A stretch of DNA of 64,000 bases from UBA1794 sp031552405 (GCA_031552405.1 JAVBMN010000012.1:1-64000); one strand, 5' to 3'; numbered from the stretch's first letter, positions 37,560-46,829 are shown. A program made the numbers and translations. Notes: generated by a model not told the origin, from the sequence alone.

Positions 37560-39341
37560 TTAGTTAGAGAGTTTCTCTTTCAGTGCAGCCAGTGCATCGA
37601 TGTCTCCCAGCGTAGTGGAAGCAGCCTGATTTTGAACTGTAGGAGTATCTTCTCTCTTTCCAGAGGCAGCACGCTTCGCTTTCTTCTCAGCTCTTTCTTC
37701 CGATTTTGCTGCATCTTCAAAGATACGGCTATGAGAAAGGATGATACGTTTTGCTTCCTTGTTGAATTCGATCACCTTGAATTCGATCTTCTCATCAAGC
37801 TGAGCCTGTGAGCCATCTTCCTTCACCAGATGCTTGGGAGTAGCAAAACCCTCTACGCCGTAAGGCAGGGCTACTACTGCGCCTTTGTCAAGGAGTTCGA
37901 TGATTGTACCTTCATGTACCGAGCCTACAGTAAATACTGTTTCGAATACATCCCAGGGGTTTTCTTCGAGTTGCTTGTGGCCAAGACTCAAGCGACGGTT
38001 TTCTTTATCGATCTCAAGTACCATTACTTCTATATCCGCACCGATAGTAGTGAATTCTGAAGGATGTTTCACCTTCTTCGTCCAGCTCAGGTCAGAGATA
38101 TGGATCAAGCCGTCTACACCTTCTTCGATTTCTACAAACACTCCGAATGTAGTGAAGTTACGAACGCGTGCAGTATGTTTAGAGCCTACAGGATACTTTT
38201 CTTCGATACCAGCCCAAGGATCTTCCTTCAACTGCTTGATACCAAGTGACATCTTACGCTCATCGCGGTCGAGGGTCAATATTACTGCCTCTACTTCGTC
38301 GCCCACCTTCATGAAGTCCTGAGCAGAACGCAGGTGCTGTGACCATGACATTTCAGATACATGGATCAAGCCTTCTACACCGGTAGCTATTTCAACAAAT
38401 GCACCATAGTCAGCCATTACCACGACTCTACCCTTCACACGGTCACCCACTTTGAGTTCAGTATCAAGAGCATCCCATGGGTGAGCAGTAAGCTGCTTCA
38501 GACCAAGAGCAATACGCTTCTTCTCATCATCAAAGTCGAGGATAACCACGTTGAGCTTCTGATCGAGCTGAACCACTTCTTTCGGATCGCTTACACGGCC
38601 CCATGACAGGTCAGTGATGTGGATCAATCCGTCTACGCCACCCAAATCGATGAACACACCGTAGGAAGTGATATTTTTAACGGTTCCTTCAAGAATTTGT
38701 CCTTTCTCGAGTTTACCGATGATTTCTTTCTTCTGTGCTTCCAACTCAGCTTCGATAAGCGCTTTGTGAGAAACAACCACATTCTTGAATTCCTGGTTGA
38801 TTTTTACCACCTTGAATTCCATTGTCTTGTTTACGAATACATCGTAGTCGCGGATAGGCTTCACGTCGATCTGTGAACCGGGCAGGAACGCCTCGATACC
38901 AAATACATCCACGATCATACCACCCTTTGTACGGCACTTGATGAAACCCTTTACGATTTCTTCGTTTTCAAGCGCTGCGTTTACGCGCTCCCAAGAACGG
39001 GCTGCACGTGCTTTGCGGTGAGAAAGTACCAACTGGCCTTTCTTGTCTTCCTGATTTTCGATGTATACCTCTACAGTATCACCTACCTTCAGGTCGGGGT
39101 TGTAACGGAACTCATTCAGAGGAATGATACCGTCAGATTTGTAGCCGATGTTTACCACCACTTCGCGTTTGTTCATTGAGATCACGGTACCGTCCACTAC
39201 TTCGCGGTCGTTTACCTTGTTCAGTGTACCATCATAAGCTTGCTCAAGCTCTTCATGGCTCTGGCTGGTGAGCGCTTCACCCTTCTCATACGCATCCCAA
39301 TTGAAGTCTTCGGCGGGAGCTACATTTTTAAATTTGTCCAT
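37560..39341 (-). CDS. rpsA: 30S ribosomal protein S1
   Basis: The 593-aa protein has six S1 RNA-binding domains in series, recognisable by repeats such as GYKSDGIIPLNEF, GGVDGLIHITDLSWGRVSDP, GVEGLIHVSEMSWSQHLR and GVDGLIHISDLSWTKKVKHP. A charged C-terminal tail follows (KRAASGKREDTPTVQ). S1 recruits mRNA to the ribosome; in Bacteroidetes initiation depends little on Shine-Dalgarno pairing, and S1 and AT-rich leaders are thought to matter more. It has its own promoter and terminator. Confidence 0.97.
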   Translation of the reverse strand: MDKFKNVAPAEDFNWDAYEKGEALTSQSHEELEQAYDGTLNKVNDREVVDGTVISMNKREVVVNIGYKSDGIIPLNEFRYNPDLKVGDTVEVYIENQEDKKGQLVLSHRKARAARSWERVNAALENEEIVKGFIKCRTKGGMIVDVFGIEAFLPGSQIDVKPIRDYDVFVNKTMEFKVVKINQEFKNVVVSHKALIEAELEAQKKEIIGKLEKGQILEGTVKNITSYGVFIDLGGVDGLIHITDLSWGRVSDPKEVVQLDQKLNVVILDFDDEKKRIALGLKQLTAHPWDALDTELKVGDRVKGRVVVMADYGAFVEIATGVEGLIHVSEMSWSQHLRSAQDFMKVGDEVEAVILTLDRDERKMSLGIKQLKEDPWAGIEEKYPVGSKHTARVRNFTTFGVFVEIEEGVDGLIHISDLSWTKKVKHPSEFTTIGADIEVMVLEIDKENRRLSLGHKQLEENPWDVFETVFTVGSVHEGTIIELLDKGAVVALPYGVEGFATPKHLVKEDGSQAQLDEKIEFKVIEFNKEAKRIILSHSRIFEDAAKSEERAEKKAKRAASGKREDTPTVQNQAASTTLGDIDALAALKEKLSN

Positions 39342-39402
39342 TTAGTAAATAAATTGTTTTTAATTAAATGAGTTAGACATTATATTGTTTCTAAATCGGG
39401 CA

Positions 39403-39434
39403 CAAAAATACGACTTTATTTTGGGTTTTTCAAG
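39403..39434 (-). promoter_or_regulatory. Promoter of rpsA
   Basis: On the reverse strand CTTG (39434-39431), a 20-nt spacer and TATTTTTG (39410-39403) match the Bacteroides promoter almost perfectly. The rpsA ATG follows about 60 nt downstream. Confidence 0.75.
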
Positions 39435-39522
39435 TGAATTCACCCACTTTTTACGCATCAGATTAGGTTATCTCACAAAAATAAACCAATTTTGCACCAT
39501 TATTAATGTAATTTACTGCTTT

Positions 39523-41019
39523 ATGAGCCATCTACGACTCCTCTTTCTTTCTCTCCTTCTGATAGTTATCTTGCCGATTGCGGCACAAATGGCCCCGAAA
39601 CGCGACTTTCGTGGCGTGTGGATTCACACCCTGAACAATGACTATAAAGGAATGAACGAAATCCGGTTTCGGGAATATATTACCGGGCAGCTCGATCTGT
39701 TCCGCGATGCAGGTATTAACGCGGTACTCTTTCAGGTAAGGCCGGAGGCTGATGCGTTATACAACTCCTCTTACGAACCCTGGAGCCGTTTTCTGACAGG
39801 CACACAAGGCGAAGATCCGGGCTATGACCCCATGGCCATCATGATTGAAGAATGCCACCGCCGCTTTATGGAGTTTCACGCCTGGGTAAACCCCTACCGG
39901 GCGCAGCTCAACACAAGCACCCGTCTGGCCGCCAAACACCCCTACCACCGGCATCCGGAATGGTTCTTCCAGTATGACAACAAGCTATTCTTCAACCCGG
40001 GAATCCCCGAATGCCGCACCTACATCAATCTGGTTATTGCGGATATCGTACAACGGTATGACGTAGACGGTATACATATGGACGACTATTTCTACCCCTA
40101 CCCCGTAAGCGGACAGACAATCCCCGACGAGAAAGAATACGCAGAGCACGGCCAGCCCAAAGGTCTTGGCATAGGCGACTGGCGCCGATACAATGTAAAC
40201 ATGCTTGTACAGGAAGTTCAAGAAACAATACACACCATCAAGCCGTTTGTAAAGTTCGGTATTTCCCCCTTCGGCATCTACCGCAATGCTAAAAATGCGC
40301 CGGACGGATTTGGCAGTGACACCAACGGCCTGCAGAACTATGACGAGTTGTACGCCGACATCCTCCTGTGGCTGCGCTACGGATGGGTGGACTACATCAT
40401 ACCCCAGCTATATTGGGAGATCGGACATAAGAGTGCCGACTACGAAACCTTGGTGAAGTGGTGGGCCAACTGCTCCTACAACCGCCACCTTTTTATAGGG
40501 CAGGATGTGGACCGTTCCGCCAAAGCCACCGATCCCGTAAATCCCAGCATAAACCAGTTCCCCCGCAAGATGATGCTGGCACAAAGTCAGCCCACCATTG
40601 GCGGCAACTGCTTCTGGAGCGGAAAGGTTTTGCTGGAAAACCCAGGCAATGTCTTCACCCTTCTGGAGCGTTATTACTATCGCACCCCCGCCCTTCCCCC
40701 AGTATACCCCGAGGCCAGCGCGAAAGCAGAAAAAGTAAAAAGTCTGAAAGCTGTTTGGACCGAAGACGGATACATCCTCTTATGGAACAGTCCAAAGCTA
40801 AAGAGATTGTGGGACGTTCCACGCTTTTACTGCATCTACCGTTTCACAAAAGACGAGAAGATCAATCTGAACGACCCCTCCAAGATAGTAGCCCGGACTC
40901 GTAACGTATACTACAAACTGCCGTATGTCAACGGAAGCTCTTCCTTCAAATACGTGGTAACCACTATAAACCGCTTCAACAGCGAGTCTGCCGCCAGCAG
41001 CAAAACGGTGAAATTATAA
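39523..41019 (+). CDS. GHL10-type (family 10-like) secreted glycosyl hydrolase
   Basis: 498 aa from the ATG at 39523, which gives the signal peptide MSHLRLLFLSLLLIVILPIAA; the longer reading frame upstream has none. Residues about 25-340 match the DUF187/GHL10 barrel: KRDFRGVWIHTLNNDY, DAGINAVLFQVRPEADALY, EFHAWVNPYR, YDVDGIHMDDYFYPYP, FGISPFGIYR. A C-terminal fibronectin-like segment follows. GHL10 proteins are putative glycosidases with unsettled substrates. It is divergent from rpsA. A second GHL10 gene lies at 47709. Confidence 0.88.
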   Translation: MSHLRLLFLSLLLIVILPIAAQMAPKRDFRGVWIHTLNNDYKGMNEIRFREYITGQLDLFRDAGINAVLFQVRPEADALYNSSYEPWSRFLTGTQGEDPGYDPMAIMIEECHRRFMEFHAWVNPYRAQLNTSTRLAAKHPYHRHPEWFFQYDNKLFFNPGIPECRTYINLVIADIVQRYDVDGIHMDDYFYPYPVSGQTIPDEKEYAEHGQPKGLGIGDWRRYNVNMLVQEVQETIHTIKPFVKFGISPFGIYRNAKNAPDGFGSDTNGLQNYDELYADILLWLRYGWVDYIIPQLYWEIGHKSADYETLVKWWANCSYNRHLFIGQDVDRSAKATDPVNPSINQFPRKMMLAQSQPTIGGNCFWSGKVLLENPGNVFTLLERYYYRTPALPPVYPEASAKAEKVKSLKAVWTEDGYILLWNSPKLKRLWDVPRFYCIYRFTKDEKINLNDPSKIVARTRNVYYKLPYVNGSSSFKYVVTTINRFNSESAASSKTVKL

Positions 41020-41044
41020 CAGAAGCCCTTCTGCTCCACATAAA

Positions 41045-41084
41045 ACGCAGCGCTGAAGTATCCAAACTTCAGCGCTGCGTTTTT
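41045..41084 (+). terminator. Terminator of the first GHL10 gene
   Basis: ACGCAGCGCTGAAGT (41045-41059) pairs perfectly with ACTTCAGCGCTGCGT (41066-41080), followed by TTTT. The AGCGCTGAAGT core is identical to that of the terminator at 52871-52899. Confidence 0.85.
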
Positions 41085-41088
41085 AAAT

Positions 41089-41524
41089 CTCAGGCCTAAG
41101 ATTGCCGTGATGCAGGCCTGAGTTTAACGAATAAATACACGCCGCAATTTAAGGGTTCAGCGGATTTAAGCTTTGAAATCCACCTTCCAGATCTTAAGAT
41201 ACAAACAGGTTCCACCTTCCACTTTTCACTGGAAAAACCCGTGAAGTGGAACGTTCAAAAAACAACGTTCCACCTCGAAACCCTTTACAGCAAGGCGTTT
41301 CAGAAGACAGTGGAACGTGGAGGGTTTGTGCACGTTTCGATATTATTACATTAAAAAAGCGAGGTTTTTTAAGCCAAGGCTCCACCGGGCATCCTCCTCC
41401 CCCACCATGAAGCCGGGAAAATCCGCTGATCCACAAAAACTGGTGGGCAGCAACTGAATAATTGGTGGGCACGAGTTAAACAATTGGTGGGCACGAGTTG
41501 TTAAACCCGTGCCCACCAGTTTTT
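41089..41524. repeat. Non-coding hairpin-rich repeat region B
   Basis: No gene lies in 41020-41548. CTCAGGCCT (41089-41097) pairs with AGGCCTGAG (41114-41122). GTGGAACGTT (41246-41255) pairs with AACGTTCCAC (41264-41273); that segment is an inverted copy of 10141-10190 in region A. GTGGAACGTGGAGGG occurs at about 41312. ATTGGTGGGCACGAGTT occurs twice (41461, 41483), and GGTGGGCACG (41487-41496) pairs with CGTGCCCACC (41508-41517) before TTTTT, a possible terminator for hslR or from the left. Confidence 0.7.
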
Positions 41525-41548
41525 CAAGATAAAACGAAGAAAGCAGCC

Positions 41549-41968
41549 TCAGTCTTCCCCGTCAAAATCAAACTCAAAATCGAACTCCGCATCCAACGGA
41601 TCGGTAAACTGTTCCAGCTCCCGCCGGTCTTTTTTGGTAGGACGCCCCATGCCGCGCATGCGATCCACAAAGCCATTGAGATGACTCATCTCCAGGATCT
41701 CCAGCTGTTCGGGCGCGGTCACATTCTCCATATATTCCTTTACCAGCTTTGCACCTACTCGCTTTTCGATAGGCTGCAACACTTTGAAGGAATAGGTAAT
41801 GGGGGATTTCCTCACTTCAATGACATCCCCCTCCTTTATGCAGCGGGAGGCTTTTATCTGTGCACCCTTCAGGGATATCCTTCCTTTCTTGCAAGCCTCC
41901 GCAGCAATGGTGCGCGTCTTGAAAATACGCACCGCCCACAACCATTTATCAACCCTGGCCTCTCCCAT
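41549..41968 (-). CDS. hslR: S4-domain RNA-binding protein, Hsp15 family
   Basis: The 139-aa protein begins with an S4 domain (about 4-65; RVDKWLWAVRIFKTRTIAAE, ACKKGRISLKGAQIKASR, IKEGDVIEV), the Hsp15/HslR signature. The tail is acidic (DAEFDFEFDFDGED). The family binds free 50S subunits carrying stalled nascent chains after heat stress. It lies 9 nt downstream of pth and is probably in the rplY-pth-hslR operon. Confidence 0.9.
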   Translation of the reverse strand: MGEARVDKWLWAVRIFKTRTIAAEACKKGRISLKGAQIKASRCIKEGDVIEVRKSPITYSFKVLQPIEKRVGAKLVKEYMENVTAPEQLEILEMSHLNGFVDRMRGMGRPTKKDRRELEQFTDPLDAEFDFEFDFDGED

Positions 41969-41977
41969 TATGATACG

Positions 41978-42541
41978 TTATTTTTTATTGAACTGATTCA
42001 TGGTAATCGTGATTCCTGCCAGGCAAAAGCTCTTCACTATCTCGACAGCTGCGGCAAGTCGCTCGTCCATCGTCTTCAGATCCTCCTCCTCAAACTCGCC
42101 CAGCACAAAGTCCACCTGTCCGCCCCTCGGAAAATCGTTGCCAATACCGAAACGCAGGCGGGCATAGTTTTGCGTACCCAGCGTAACGGCTATATGCTTC
42201 AGGCCGTTGTGCCCGGCATCACTCCCCTGCGCCTTCAACCGGAGCGTACCGAAGGGAAGTGCAAGATCATCCACTACTACCAACACATTTTCCAGCGGGA
42301 TTTTCTCCATCTGCATCCAGTAGCGCACGGCATTTCCGCTCAAATTCATATAGGTAGAGGGCTTTAACAGAATCATATCACGCCCCTTGACAGAGGTACG
42401 CGCCACAAAACCGTATCTTCTGTCCTCAAAAACAAGATTGGACGCTTTTGCAAAAGCGTCCAATACTTTAAATCCTATATTGTGGCGGGTATCCCGATAT
42501 TCGGCACCGATATTACCCAGCCCAACGATCAAATACTTCAT
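41978..42541 (-). CDS. pth: Aminoacyl-tRNA hydrolase (peptidyl-tRNA hydrolase)
   Basis: The 187-aa protein has the expected bacterial Pth length. It begins MKYLIVGLGNIGAEYRDTRH NIGF; the active-site His is in that RHNIGF motif. Other Pth marks are LLKPSTYMNLSGNAV, VVDDLALPFGTLRL, GSDAGHNGLKHIA and LRFGIGNDFPRG. It recycles peptidyl-tRNA dropped from ribosomes. It sits between rplY and hslR with short gaps, a translation-quality operon. Confidence 0.96.
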   Translation of the reverse strand: MKYLIVGLGNIGAEYRDTRHNIGFKVLDAFAKASNLVFEDRRYGFVARTSVKGRDMILLKPSTYMNLSGNAVRYWMQMEKIPLENVLVVVDDLALPFGTLRLKAQGSDAGHNGLKHIAVTLGTQNYARLRFGIGNDFPRGGQVDFVLGEFEEEDLKTMDERLAAAVEIVKSFCLAGITITMNQFNKK

Positions 42542-42564
42542 TCCGAAGCCATAGTGTTAATTGA

Positions 42565-43158
42565 TTACTTTGCAGCGGCAGCAGCACCTCTTGCGGCACG
42601 AGTCAGCTTCACAGCGCATACTACGCCTTCCTTAGAGTTTAGGAGCTCAAGGTTCTCAAATGAGAGTTCACCCACCTGAATAGTCTTACCAAGACCCAAG
42701 TGAGCTACGCTTACATTCAGCTTTTCAGGGATTTGGTCATACAGCGCTTTTACTTTCAGCTTGCGAAGTGTCAGCTGCAGCTTACCACCCGCCTTCACAC
42801 CTTCAGCCAAGCCATTCAGTGATACAGGAACTTCCATTACGATAGGTTTCTTCTCGTTAACCATATAGAAATCCACGTGCAGGATTCTGTCGGTCACAGG
42901 GTGAAACTGAAGATCTTTCATGATTGCTTTGCAGCTTTTGCCATCGATATCCAAGTTTACCAGGAAGATCTCCGGTGAATATACCAAGTTACGCAATGCG
43001 TCATTGGTTACAGTAAGGTGAGTTACTACAGTCTTACCTTCGGCGTCTTTGGTATCACCATACAGGATAGCAGGAACCGCATCGCTCTTGCGAATGTCAC
43101 GGGTACCTTTCTTTCCAATCTCTGATCTGAGAGTGGCTTTCACTTCAATTGTTTTCAT
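42565..43158 (-). CDS. rplY: 50S ribosomal protein L25/general stress protein Ctc
   Basis: The 197-aa long form (TL5/CTC type) has an N-terminal 5S-rRNA-binding domain (VKATLRSEIGKKGTRDIRKS, VPAILYGDT, ILHVDFYMV) and a C-terminal beta domain (VPVSLNGLAEGVKAGGKL), ending in an Ala-rich tail. It binds 5S rRNA in the large subunit. It is first in the rplY-pth-hslR unit and preceded by a clear Bacteroides promoter. Confidence 0.95.
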   Translation of the reverse strand: MKTIEVKATLRSEIGKKGTRDIRKSDAVPAILYGDTKDAEGKTVVTHLTVTNDALRNLVYSPEIFLVNLDIDGKSCKAIMKDLQFHPVTDRILHVDFYMVNEKKPIVMEVPVSLNGLAEGVKAGGKLQLTLRKLKVKALYDQIPEKLNVSVAHLGLGKTIQVGELSFENLELLNSKEGVVCAVKLTRAARGAAAAAK

Positions 43159-43254
43159 TCTTTTCTAATTTTTGTGTTACTCTAAATTAAGTATTCTGCC
43201 TAATTCGCCATCACACGACCTGCAAAGCGCACGCCAAGCTGCAAAAAAGCGGTG

Positions 43255-43285
43255 CAAAGGTACTAAAGTTTCGTGAACTTCCTAA
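43255..43285 (-). promoter_or_regulatory. Promoter of rplY
   Basis: On the reverse strand TTAG (43285-43282), 19 nt, then TACCTTTG (43262-43255), a perfect -7 box. The rplY ATG is about 97 nt downstream. Confidence 0.65.
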
Positions 43286-43303
43286 TCTATTGTTCTTTAT
43301 ATT

Positions 43304-43675
43304 TTAGAATTCTATGTCAATATCAATCCCGGGACTCGTCTCAAAAGCGGACTCCGACAGGTCTTTTGCGCCCAACGCCTCCTCGCCGACCGGAGATTCA
43401 CCTTTTATATAAGTGATAATCTCCTGAAGGGCTGTATTGAACTTATCCAAATCTTCATTGTAAAGGAATATCTTGTGTTTCTCAAAACTCACCTGCGATT
43501 CATCCCCACTGCCGGACACAATCTTCTTGCTCTCGGTGATGGCCACATACATATCCTCTTTTCGGCTCTTCTTCACATCAAGATAGTAGATGCGTTTTCC
43601 GGCTTTTACTACCCGGGAGAAAACAATCTCTTTTTCAGTGCTTTCGGAGTAATCTTTCTTCCTTTTTTCGTTCAT
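43304..43675 (-). CDS. DUF3276 (PUR-alpha-like) nucleic-acid-binding protein
   Basis: 123 aa from the ATG at 43675. The single PUR-type repeat (IVFSRVVKAGKRIYYLDVKK, DMYVAITESKK, HKIFLYNEDLDKF) is the DUF3276 family found across Bacteroidetes. A low-complexity acidic tail follows. Members have a Whirly-like fold and bind single-stranded DNA or RNA; the physiological role is not known. It is upstream of and codirectional with rplY but separated from it by rplY's own promoter. Confidence 0.85.
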   Translation of the reverse strand: MNEKRKKDYSESTEKEIVFSRVVKAGKRIYYLDVKKSRKEDMYVAITESKKIVSGSGDESQVSFEKHKIFLYNEDLDKFNTALQEIITYIKGESPVGEEALGAKDLSESAFETSPGIDIDIEF

Positions 43676-43772
43676 AATCACAAGGGAATAAATGAATTTG
43701 CCCCCAAATTTGCTTATTTTTTTCTATACTCCCAAGAAAAGCAGGCAAAAAAAAGCGAAAAAGGAAGAATCA

Positions 43773-43804
43773 TTTGTGTAATGCACTTAAAATCCCTACA
43801 TTTG
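43773..43804 (+). promoter_or_regulatory. Promoter of the nusB-yajC-ybbR-coaE operon
   Basis: TTTG (43773-43776), exactly 20 nt, TACATTTG (43797-43804): a perfect match to the Bacteroides promoter, 28 nt before the nusB ATG. Confidence 0.85.
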
Positions 43805-43832
43805 CAGCCCAAAAATAAATGCATATAGTGTT

Positions 43833-44759
43833 ATGATAAACAGAGCTATTATCCGTCTCAAGATTATACAAATTGTATATGCTTTCTACCAGAACAAGAA
43901 CAGAAGCGTAGATACAGGAGAGAAGGAGTTACTATTCAGCCTTTCAAAGGCCTACGATCTTTACAATTACCTGCTGTACTTGATGCTTAAAGTGACGGAA
44001 TATGCCCAGCAACGGATTGACGCCGGAAAAAACAAAATGAGGCCTTCCGCTGAGGACTTAACCCCCAATGAGAAGTTTGCCTCAAACCGCTTTATCCTGC
44101 AACTGGAAAGTAACCTCCAGCTACAGGAGTATATAGCTAATTCCAAAAAAGACCGGGATACCGAAGTGAATTATATCAAAGAACTCTTTGAGAAGATTCA
44201 GAGCAGCGATATCTACAAGGAATACATGGAATCCGAAGAGGACTCCTATCAGGCCGATCGCGAAATATGGCGTAAGATCTACAAAAACATCTTTCAGGAT
44301 AACAACAGTCTGGACCAGATGCTGGAAGAGCAAAGCCTCTACTGGAATGACGACAAAGAAATTGTGGATACTTTCGTGCTGAAAACCATCCGCCGCTTTG
44401 AAGAAAAGAACGGTGCCAAACAGGAGCTTCTGCCCGAATATAACGACGAAGAAGACCGTGAATATGCATGCCGCCTGTTTCGCCGCACCATTGATAACGA
44501 GGAATATTACCGCCACCTGATAGCCGGAGCTACCCGCAACTGGGACTTTGACCGCATTGCACTGATGGACGTAATCATCCTGCAAATAGCCCTTGCAGAA
44601 ATACTTGGTTTCCCCGCAATTCCCATCAGCGTATCCATCAACGAATACTTGGATATAGCCAAACTGTACAGCACCCCGCGGAGCGCTGCATTCATCAACG
44701 GCACGTTGGATGGAATAGTTAATCAATTAAAAAAAGAGGGCAAGCTCACAAAAAGATAA
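43833..44759 (+). CDS. nusB: Transcription antitermination factor NusB (long Bacteroidetes form)
   Basis: The 308-aa protein begins MINRAIIRLKIIQIVYAFYQ and carries the NusB core toward the C-terminus (WDFDRIALMDVIILQIALAE, PISVSINEYLDIAKLYSTPR, FINGTLDGIV). E. coli NusB is about 139 aa; Bacteroidetes versions have a long helical N-terminal extension as here. With NusE it forms the antitermination complex on rRNA transcripts. First gene of an operon with yajC, a YbbR-like gene and coaE. Confidence 0.94.
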   Translation: MINRAIIRLKIIQIVYAFYQNKNRSVDTGEKELLFSLSKAYDLYNYLLYLMLKVTEYAQQRIDAGKNKMRPSAEDLTPNEKFASNRFILQLESNLQLQEYIANSKKDRDTEVNYIKELFEKIQSSDIYKEYMESEEDSYQADREIWRKIYKNIFQDNNSLDQMLEEQSLYWNDDKEIVDTFVLKTIRRFEEKNGAKQELLPEYNDEEDREYACRLFRRTIDNEEYYRHLIAGATRNWDFDRIALMDVIILQIALAEILGFPAIPISVSINEYLDIAKLYSTPRSAAFINGTLDGIVNQLKKEGKLTKR

Positions 44760-44810
44760 TATATTTGCATGTATTAAATTATTATAAAGCAATAAATAAA
44801 TCAGTAAAGT

Positions 44811-45128
44811 ATGAACTCATTAACAATTCTCCTGCAAAGCGGACAACAAGGCGGAAGCAATCAGTATATGTGGATTATGATGATAGCCATGTTCGCTATC
44901 CTGTATTTTTTCATGATTCGCCCGCAGAACAAGAAACAAAAAGAGATCCAGAAATTCCGCAGAAGCCTGGAAGTAGGACAAAAAGTAGTTACTGCCGGTG
45001 GAATCCATGCCACCATCAAGGAGATCCAGGAAAACCAACTCATCATCGAGATTGCCAAAGACGTGCGTATCACCATCGAAAAGAGCTCAGTATACGCCTC
45101 AGGTACCGACGCTGCGAATACAAAGTAA
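44811..45128 (+). CDS. yajC: Preprotein translocase subunit YajC
   Basis: The 105-aa protein has one N-terminal membrane helix (YMWIMMIAMFAILYFFMI), then RPQNKKQKEIQKFRRSLEVG and VVTAGGIHATIKEIQ, the YajC signature. It associates with SecDF to aid protein export. It lies 51 nt after nusB and 44 nt before the YbbR-like gene. Confidence 0.95.
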   Translation: MNSLTILLQSGQQGGSNQYMWIMMIAMFAILYFFMIRPQNKKQKEIQKFRRSLEVGQKVVTAGGIHATIKEIQENQLIIEIAKDVRITIEKSSVYASGTDAANTK

Positions 45129-45172
45129 TCCTGTAAGGAGTCAATTAAGGTATCCGGAAAAGAGTTGATGCT

Positions 45173-46186
45173 ATGCCCGACAGACTGCACATCAAGTCAG
45201 TATATATCCGATATACCCAAAAAATAAGGGACTTTCTGCTTTCATCCAAGAGCAGGGAGTTCCTTCTTTTTTTAATATTCTTCCTGATCTCAGCCACCTT
45301 TTGGCTCTCGCAAACACTCAACGAGTTCTACGAAACAGAGATCTCCATTCCCTTGCGACTGGAAAACGTACCCGAAGAAGCCGTAATAACCGACGAGCCT
45401 CCCGCAGAAATAAAAGTCGTAATACGCGATAAAGGGACCATCCTGATGACCTACCTACTGGGCAACAGGCTGTTACCCCTCGCCATCGACTTCAAAAAAT
45501 ACCGCGCCAACGGGAGCCATGTAAAAATACCCACCGCAGCAGTAGATAAGCTTGTATCTGCACACCTGATGAGTTCCACCAAACTCATCGCCATTAAACC
45601 TTCTACCATAGAGTATTTCTACTCCATAGGCGAGCGGCGCATGCTGCCGGTAAAGCTTCATGTACAGATACAGCCCCAGATGGAGTACATCGTTACCGAT
45701 ACCATTATGAAGCCTGATTCTGTACTGGTTTTTGCCCCAGCAGAGATACTAAACACAATCAAGTATGTGGATACTGAGCGGGTGCTGTTTGACAATATAG
45801 CAGATACCACAAGCCTGTCTGCACCACTTCGGCCCATAAAAGGCGCTAAATTTGTACCCGCCGCAGTAAGGGTTACGGTACCGGTAGATTTGTTGACAGA
45901 GAAAACCATCGATGTACCGGTAACCGGAACCGGTTTTCCGCCCAATAAAATGCTACGCACATTCCCATCCCGCGTAAAGGTACGCTTCCTGGTAGCCTTT
46001 CACCGGTTCCAGCAGATCGCCCCGGATGACTTCCTCGTACAGATACCTTATCACGAATTGGTAAACAGTAATATTACCAGATACAGACTAAAGGTGAACT
46101 ATGCACCCAAAGGAGTATCGCATCTAAGGATAGAACCTGAATCCGTAGACTTCCTGATAGAACAAATTGCACCCAATGCCCATTAA
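45173..46186 (+). CDS. YbbR-like domain protein
   Basis: The 337-aa protein has a short cytoplasmic N-terminus, one membrane anchor (EFLLFLIFFLISATFWLSQ, about 27-46), and periplasmic YbbR-like beta repeats (EISIPLRLENVPEEAVITDE, VKLHVQIQPQMEYIVT, VPVTGTGFPPNKMLRTFPSR). In Firmicutes YbbR proteins (CdaR) regulate the diadenylate cyclase CdaA; no such gene is in this window. It overlaps coaE by 11 nt, suggesting translational coupling. Confidence 0.82.
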   Translation: MPDRLHIKSVYIRYTQKIRDFLLSSKSREFLLFLIFFLISATFWLSQTLNEFYETEISIPLRLENVPEEAVITDEPPAEIKVVIRDKGTILMTYLLGNRLLPLAIDFKKYRANGSHVKIPTAAVDKLVSAHLMSSTKLIAIKPSTIEYFYSIGERRMLPVKLHVQIQPQMEYIVTDTIMKPDSVLVFAPAEILNTIKYVDTERVLFDNIADTTSLSAPLRPIKGAKFVPAAVRVTVPVDLLTEKTIDVPVTGTGFPPNKMLRTFPSRVKVRFLVAFHRFQQIAPDDFLVQIPYHELVNSNITRYRLKVNYAPKGVSHLRIEPESVDFLIEQIAPNAH

Positions 46187-46772
46187 AATAGGAATAACAG
46201 GAGGGATTGGAAGCGGGAAATCAATCGTATCCGCCATTCTCCGCATTCTGAATATCCCCGTGTACGACTGTGACACGCGAGCCAAAGAGCTGATGCAGTC
46301 CCACAAAGACATTCGGCAAGAGTTGATACAGCTCTTGGGAGAAGAAAGCTACTTTGCCGACGGAAGACTAAATAAGCCCATCCTGGCCCGGTATTTGTTT
46401 GCCTCTCAAGAGAATGCCTTACGCATCAATGCAATAGTACATCCAAAGATACGGGCCGACTTCCATCAGTGGGTTTCTACACACTCATCATGCCACATAG
46501 TAGCTTTAGAATCAGCCATCTTATATGAAGCCGCATTCGAAAAAGAGGTAGACAATGTATGGATAGTTATCGCCCCTACCTCGATTCGAACAGCACGTGT
46601 CATGAAGCGTGACTATTCCACCCTTGACCAGGTTCAGGCCCGTATGACCCAGCAGGCCAGTCAGGACGATCTGGCGAAAATGGCCGACCATACACTCCTG
46701 AATGATGACCGTACCGCAGTTTTCCCCCAGGTTCTGCAACTTTTGCAGAATATAGGGCAATCGGTTTACTAA
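46176..46772 (+). CDS. coaE: Dephospho-CoA kinase
   Basis: 198 aa from the ATG at 46176 (MPIKIGITGGIGSGKSIVS). The Walker A motif GGIGSGKS, the CoA-site VYDCDTRAKELM, and HPKIRADFHQW and ALESAILYEA identify CoaE. It phosphorylates dephospho-CoA in the last step of CoA synthesis. The start overlaps the end of the YbbR-like gene. Last gene of the nusB operon. Confidence 0.95.
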   Translation: MPIKIGITGGIGSGKSIVSAILRILNIPVYDCDTRAKELMQSHKDIRQELIQLLGEESYFADGRLNKPILARYLFASQENALRINAIVHPKIRADFHQWVSTHSSCHIVALESAILYEAAFEKEVDNVWIVIAPTSIRTARVMKRDYSTLDQVQARMTQQASQDDLAKMADHTLLNDDRTAVFPQVLQLLQNIGQSVY

Positions 46773-46797
46773 TATTTGTTTAATTTCCCCGAATTGA

Positions 46798-46829
46798 TTT
46801 GAATGTTTCCTCCGTGAATAGTACCTTTG
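46798..46829 (+). promoter_or_regulatory. Promoter of the DUF5606 gene
   Basis: TTTG (46798-46801), 20 nt, TACCTTTG (46822-46829): a perfect Bacteroides promoter, 55 nt before the ATG at 46885. Confidence 0.85.

Noticed and set aside
41498..42367. Plus-strand open frame of 289 codons
   Set aside because: Antisense to hslR and pth, both clearly recognised.
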